NCBI GenBank assembly: GCA_016840385.1
Contig: JAEOSL010000005.1
Span: 26,074 to 90,073 of the forward strand
Length of the DNA: 64,000 bases
Reading direction: 5' to 3'
Origin: Candidatus Thorarchaeota archaeon
GTDB taxonomy: Archaea; Asgardarchaeota; Thorarchaeia; Thorarchaeales; Thorarchaeaceae
Shown: piece by piece, positions 60,164 through 64,000 of the stretch
Numbering within the stretch: the first letter of the stretch is position 1
How the letters are laid out: every line of letters starts with the position of its first letter
Notes under the pieces: model-generated
Databases searched by the model: none
What the model was told of the DNA's origin: nothing
What the model saw: the letters and a program-made list of their open reading frames with translations, nothing else
Program-made: the position numbers and the translations under genes

Positions 60164-61192
60164 CTAGATTCTGTGAGCTAGAAACTGAACCTCACTTATT
60201 ATCCGATTAATCTCTGCAGGTTGGATATCGTAGGCACCATGCTCAACAAGAATCAGTTTGAAGAACTCTTGGTCACTTATCCTTAACATAGGGATGAACG
60301 CGACATCTTCAGTATCTTGTCCCATTGCAGCTACCATTGATCTTCCCAAGGTGCATGTAGACTGCCGCATTTCTAATACTGCAAGTTCGTAATCACCAGC
60401 ATATGTAAGACTTCGAGCTCCATGATGTTCTCTTTGTGCCTTGGCAAGTATTCTGGTAGCTTCTATTGCATGACTTTCTGAAGCAATCTCTTCAAGCTGT
60501 TTTTCGGTCCTTTCCATCCAGTCTCTAATCTCTTCAAGAATGACAAGCAACTTTGGTTCATCCATTCCCTTCAATTTGAATGTACGAAGGAATAGTTTGT
60601 AGGTGATTGGATCAAGCATCCGAATTTCAGTCAATACTTCAGCTGGCCTGAGCATAGTGAAGATATTGTTCGTCATCATAATGACTCGAGCAAGATGAAG
60701 AAGGCCATCCCGTGCTTCATAGATTGCGCTTTCTTCATCCTCATCATCAAGGAATTTCTTAGCACTGGCGAGCTCATCCAGCGCTAGTTTTTTCACGTTA
60801 TTGATGACCTCGTCCGACCATACATAATTTTGGACACTATTCTGCCAACTCTGCAACATCTTTTCTGGGTCATGTAATATTCTGGATGTTCGAAGCCGAT
60901 TCACAACTTCTGATATTTTGAATACATCTTGCGTAGCACAATCTATAACTGCTTTTACTTCATCGATGGTCATAAAGGTCATATCAATGATGACCTCTTT
61001 ATGAGTAGACATCAGTTGTACAGGGGCTTCATCACCATCCCAGATAATTCCGATATCTAGATCCGAAGTGGCTGTGATTGTACCTTGAACAAATGAGCCG
61101 TAGACAAAGATACCTTTTACATTTTCATGCTGTTTCCATTCTGCAACGGTATCTTTGAGAGCTGTGTCAAAGCGGCGATGAATATCGGTCAT
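60164..61192 (-). CDS. Nucleotidyltransferase-domain protein (second copy)
   Basis: A 342-residue protein with an N-terminal pol-beta-type nucleotidyltransferase domain: GIFVYGSFVQGTITATSDLD (GS motif and Ser-Asp-x-Asp metal ligands) and EVIIDMTFMTIDEV (third acidic residue). The rest is helical, with a HEPN-like or TPR-like character (ASAKKFLDDEDEESAIYEAR, EHHGARSLTYAGDYELAVLE). It resembles the protein at 14319-15221 in layout. Substrate unknown. Confidence 0.75.
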   Translation of the reverse strand: MTDIHRRFDTALKDTVAEWKQHENVKGIFVYGSFVQGTITATSDLDIGIIWDGDEAPVQLMSTHKEVIIDMTFMTIDEVKAVIDCATQDVFKISEVVNRLRTSRILHDPEKMLQSWQNSVQNYVWSDEVINNVKKLALDELASAKKFLDDEDEESAIYEARDGLLHLARVIMMTNNIFTMLRPAEVLTEIRMLDPITYKLFLRTFKLKGMDEPKLLVILEEIRDWMERTEKQLEEIASESHAIEATRILAKAQREHHGARSLTYAGDYELAVLEMRQSTCTLGRSMVAAMGQDTEDVAFIPMLRISDQEFFKLILVEHGAYDIQPAEINRIISEVQFLAHRI

Positions 61193-61324
61193 ATCTTCAG
61201 ATTCCCCTAATCTAACATCAGACGGCTAATATCACAAAATGTCGCAATTGTCAATAAAGCTATCTGATACGTCGCCCGACAGCAATTAATACTGGATTTT
61301 CCTCCAATATTTAGAGGAATATCC

Positions 61325-62032
61325 ATGCCCCGTACTGATGGAAGAAGCAATGATGAGTTGAGACCTGTCGAATTTGTTAGAGGATATCTTAAGCATCCAG
61401 AAGGCTCTGTTTTGGTTTCTACTGGTGAAACTAAGGTAATCTGCACTGCTTCCGTAGAAGAGGGTGTTCCAGGTTGGCTTAACGGTAGTGGTCGTGGTTG
61501 GGTCACTGCGGAATATGGAATGCTACCTCGATCAACGAATGAACGAATGGGGCGCTACAAAGTTAGTGGAAGAACACAGGAGATTCAGCGTCTAATTGGT
61601 AGATCCTTACGGGCTGCTATTGATATGAAGAGGTTGGGTGAAAACACAATCAAGATTGACTGTGATGTCATTCAGGCAGATGGTGGTACCAGGACTGCAT
61701 CCATTACAGGTGCATTCGTTGCCCTATGTGATGCCTTGGATTTTATGGTTGACATGGATATGATCCGTGAACGGCCTTTACTAGGTAATGTCGCAGCAGT
61801 GAGTGTGGGTCTGATTAAGAACGAGATACTGCTAGACCTCAATTATATCGAGGATTCAGGTGCTGATGTGGATATGAATATCGTAATGCTCGATGATGAG
61901 TTTGTTGAAGTGCAAGGTACTGCAGAAGGCGCTACTTTCAAACGTGGTATCTTGGATGATATGTTAGATATTGCATCAAAAGGGATTGGCACACTCGTAG
62001 AACTACAAAATAATGCACTTTCTTCCAAGTGA
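61325..62032 (+). CDS. rph: RNase PH, bacterial type
   Basis: Phosphorolytic 3'-exoribonuclease that trims tRNA ends. The 235-residue protein matches bacterial RNase PH closely: [84 protein letters not shown] and VEVQGTAEG. Archaeal exosome Rrp41, its distant homologue, has a different set of motifs. GAGG precedes ATG 61325. It lies ~570 bp upstream of the 23S gene. Confidence 0.92.
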   Translation: MPRTDGRSNDELRPVEFVRGYLKHPEGSVLVSTGETKVICTASVEEGVPGWLNGSGRGWVTAEYGMLPRSTNERMGRYKVSGRTQEIQRLIGRSLRAAIDMKRLGENTIKIDCDVIQADGGTRTASITGAFVALCDALDFMVDMDMIRERPLLGNVAAVSVGLIKNEILLDLNYIEDSGADVDMNIVMLDDEFVEVQGTAEGATFKRGILDDMLDIASKGIGTLVELQNNALSSK

Positions 62033-62114
62033 ATTCACTGAAGTATGCAAGAATCCTAGCAATTGCGCATTTTTTATTGTGCACTTGACGGAAGGTTTAT
62101 CTAGAAATCCTACA

Positions 62115-62440
62115 GGAAACGAATTGCTCTCGTCGAAGAGATGGTCTTATGCGACGTAAACGTCGTGAGGCTGATCTGGTGTTACTGGTGACGGTTTTCA
62201 CCCTCGACGCATAGCAAGCTTTAAATCACCAGCCAATTAGGCTGGCTGAGCGCTCACTGAAACTTCAGTGAAGTGCAAAGATAGGTCCGAAGTTCAGAGA
62301 TTCAATCCCTGAACAGAAAGGCTCATCGAGACCAGACCAAGGTAAAGGAGTCATTCTCGATGAAGGACCGTCACTGCATACGTTTTGGTGCCGTGCACCA
62401 ATAGAAACAGATGCACTGATTGCAGAGGATGGAAGTACAC
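62115..62440 (+). ncRNA. Candidate structured ncRNA upstream of 23S rRNA
   Basis: No ORF is convincing here, but inverted repeats are dense: GCGACG/CGTCGT (62151-62166), CCAGCC/GGCTGG (62229-62245), CACTGAA/TTCAGTG (62255-62270), GTTCAG/CTGAAC (62292-62314), CATCGAGA/TCTCGATG (62324-62362) and TTGGTGC/GCACCAA (62385-62401). A TATA-like GTTTATCTAG stands near 62097. I could not match RNase P (no GGAAAGTCC/ACAGAA-GGCTT pair) or SRP RNA (no GGAA-loop motif). It may be an independent RNA or the rRNA leader. Confidence 0.5.
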
Positions 62441-62597
62441 TGATCGAAAAAACTTAAGGAAAGGAAACAAATGACCTAACGTTTTAACGTTATTATTACG
62501 AAACTCCTTGGCATGATTGGTCCAAATATACAATCATGTTCACACATTTTTGTGGACAACAGGTAATACTGTGTCAACACATGACTAGGTCCGCAAA

Positions 62598-64000
62598 TTC
62601 GCTATACGGTCAGTGGTGGATGACTTGGTTGGCTAGCTGATGAAGGGCGTGACAAGCAGCGATATGCCGCGGGTAGACGCATGAAGTCTTTGATCCGCGG
62701 GTGCCCTAATGGGACTTCCTCACATGGGCTAATACCCCATGTGGATCCGGAGTCAATTCCGGATTGGGAACGCTCGGAACTGAAGCATCTTAGTACGGGC
62801 AGGAAAAGAAAACAACTGTGATTCCCCGAGTAACAGCGAGCGAAAAGGGAATAGGCCAAACCGAATCCCTGTGCGAAGAGTACAGGGGGATGTGGTGTAA
62901 GGACCATGAACAATTGCCTACGTTATCGAAGCCGAAGTTGTCTGGAACGACACGGCACAGAGGGTGACACCCCCGTAGGCGTAAGTTACAGGCATGTTTA
63001 TGGATCCAGAGTAGCGCGGGTTGGATGTCTCGCGTGAATGTCGGAGGTACAATCTCCGAAGCCTAAATACTCAGCCAAACCGATAGTAAACTATGTAGCG
63101 CGAGCGAAAGTTGAAAAGTGCCGCGGAAGCGGGGTGAAAAGCACCTGAAACCACTGATCTATACAAAGGATGCTGATTACAAGATTGGATACTCGGTGAA
63201 CGAAGCGTGAGCAATCGCGTTGTAGGAATCGAGTGGATCGAGTCAGCATCATCCGTCTTGAAACACGGGCCAGGGAGTTCATGGGCGTGGCGAGGATAAG
63301 GCAGAAAGCCGTAAACGAAGGGAAACCGAGAAGCCCGCAACTGCTTGCAGTGAGGGGCCGCGTGTGAAAGTGCGCGAAGTCACTCCCGTGACACGAGAAA
63401 CCAGTCGATCTTGGCGTGGGCAGGATGAAGCCGGGCGAAAGCCCGGTGGAGGTCCGAAAGGGTTCTGACGTGCAACTCGCTCCGTTGACCTGCGCGAAGG
63501 GGTAAAAGGCTTATCTAGACTGGTGATTGCTCGTTCTCCGCGAAGTTGGTCGTAGCCAAGCCCTGCTTGAGGTATCATGTGGTGTAGAGCACTTTTGGAT
63601 GTGCCCGGGAGACGTCAAGTCTTTCACCATCCCGAAAACTCCGAAGCTGCATGAACCGTAGACGGCAGGAGACGGGTGCCCGGGGTAAGCCCGGCAGGCC
63701 GAGATGGGGAGAACCGAGAGTATGGTTAAGGTCCCTAAATACCAGATAAGTGCGGTGAAGAAGGGCGTCGAGAGCCCAAGACAGTCTGGGGGTGAGCTTA
63801 GAGGCAGCTATCCCCGAACGAAAGCGTAACAGCTCACAGACCGAGGCTCTCGGCCTTGAAAATGGACGGGGCTAAATCCGGTTACCGAGACCATACAGTA
63901 CGCGAGTAAGATCGCGTAATCTGGTAGCAGAGTGACCCGGTAGGGCAGAAGTGGGGTTGTGAAATCCCGTGGACCTTCCGGGTTTAATGATCCTGGCGGT
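62598..64000 (+). rRNA. 23S rRNA, 5' portion (cut by window end)
   Basis: From about 62598 the sequence has the conserved 5' region of large-subunit rRNA: GGTGGATGACTTGGTTGGCT and GATGAAGGGCGTGACAAGC, then GAGTAACAGCGAGCGAAAAG (domain I) and further typical helices to the window end, e.g. GAAAGCGTAACAGCTCACAG near 63820. The archaeal character is seen in AGTACGGGCAGGAAAAGAAA. No 16S gene, tRNA or spacer precedes it; the upstream neighbour is rph. The exact 5' end is approximate. Confidence 0.95.

Noticed and set aside
62115..62440. RNase P RNA, SRP RNA or tRNA in the rRNA-upstream region
   Set aside because: An ACAGAAA is present but no matching P4 5' strand; no SRP GGAA-loop motif; the T-arm-like GATTCAATC does not form a correct T stem and no acceptor stem is found.
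62602..63578. Minus-strand frames inside the 23S gene
   Set aside because: They are antisense shadows of rRNA sequence.
1..64000. CRISPR array or complete insertion sequence
   Set aside because: No regularly spaced direct repeats and no intact transposase with terminal inverted repeats seen; only the dispersed repeat family and a TnpB-like half were found.

Overview
The window looks like part of an archaeal chromosome, most probably an Asgard archaeon (Thorarchaeota-like; this placement is inference). Supporting signals are an archaeal-style 23S rRNA gene starting near 62.6 kb with no 16S beside it, a geranylgeranyl reductase for archaeal lipids, F420-type luciferase-like oxidoreductases, an archaeoflavoprotein, a two-gene SUF (SmsCB) Fe-S system, AT-rich TATA promoters, and a longin-domain/Arf-like GTPase fusion of the kind expanded in Asgard genomes. 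Several genes look bacterial in type (full-length transketolase, RNase PH, SerRS), as is common in this group.

0-9 kb: end of a RelE-like toxin, larE, a short ThiI, a membrane protein, a nonsense-broken zinc-finger microgene, a fusion of a squalene/phytoene synthase-like domain to DUF116, an FprA flavodiiron protein, and a hydrolase. A dispersed hairpin-containing repeat family lies between these genes. 9-13.5 kb: two divergent operons with a longin/winged-helix protein, two related winged-helix proteins (one membrane-anchored), a longin-GTPase fusion, an ARPP-1-like (DUF6569) protein and a tiny winged helix. I regard this as the most interesting system in the window.

13.5-32 kb: ATC-hydrolase-like protein, nucleotidyltransferase, intact zinc-finger microgene, larB, two paralogous MFS exporters (one with a damaged start), a three-PAS histidine kinase, a flavodoxin remnant, standalone DUF116, an ornithine cyclodeaminase homologue, acetyltransferases, DinB, an MBL hydrolase, a MarR-PPOX operon with a visible operator, a secreted surface protein and transketolase. 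32-45 kb: a tiny-ORF operon whose Shine-Dalgarno sites lie inside the ends of the preceding ORFs, VOC protein, superoxide reductase, ECF transporter S component, an unrecognised 426-aa protein, rubrerythrin, C_GCAxxG_C_C protein, SmsCB, SerRS, glycosyltransferase, endonuclease III and another MFS protein, then a 1.3-kb region with only small ORFs.

45-64 kb: two large paralogous HTH regulators facing a pair of F420-type oxidoreductases, an archaeoflavoprotein, acetyltransferases, zinc-ribbon proteins, a nucleoside phosphorylase, two tandem DNA methyltransferases without an obvious nuclease, geranylgeranyl reductase, a secreted M28 peptidase, a seven-bladed WD40 protein, a TnpB-like protein lacking its nuclease half, a second nucleotidyltransferase, RNase PH, a densely base-paired candidate ncRNA and the first ~1.4 kb of 23S rRNA. 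Oxygen-defence proteins (FprA, superoxide reductase, rubrerythrin) scattered through the window suggest an anaerobe that meets oxygen.
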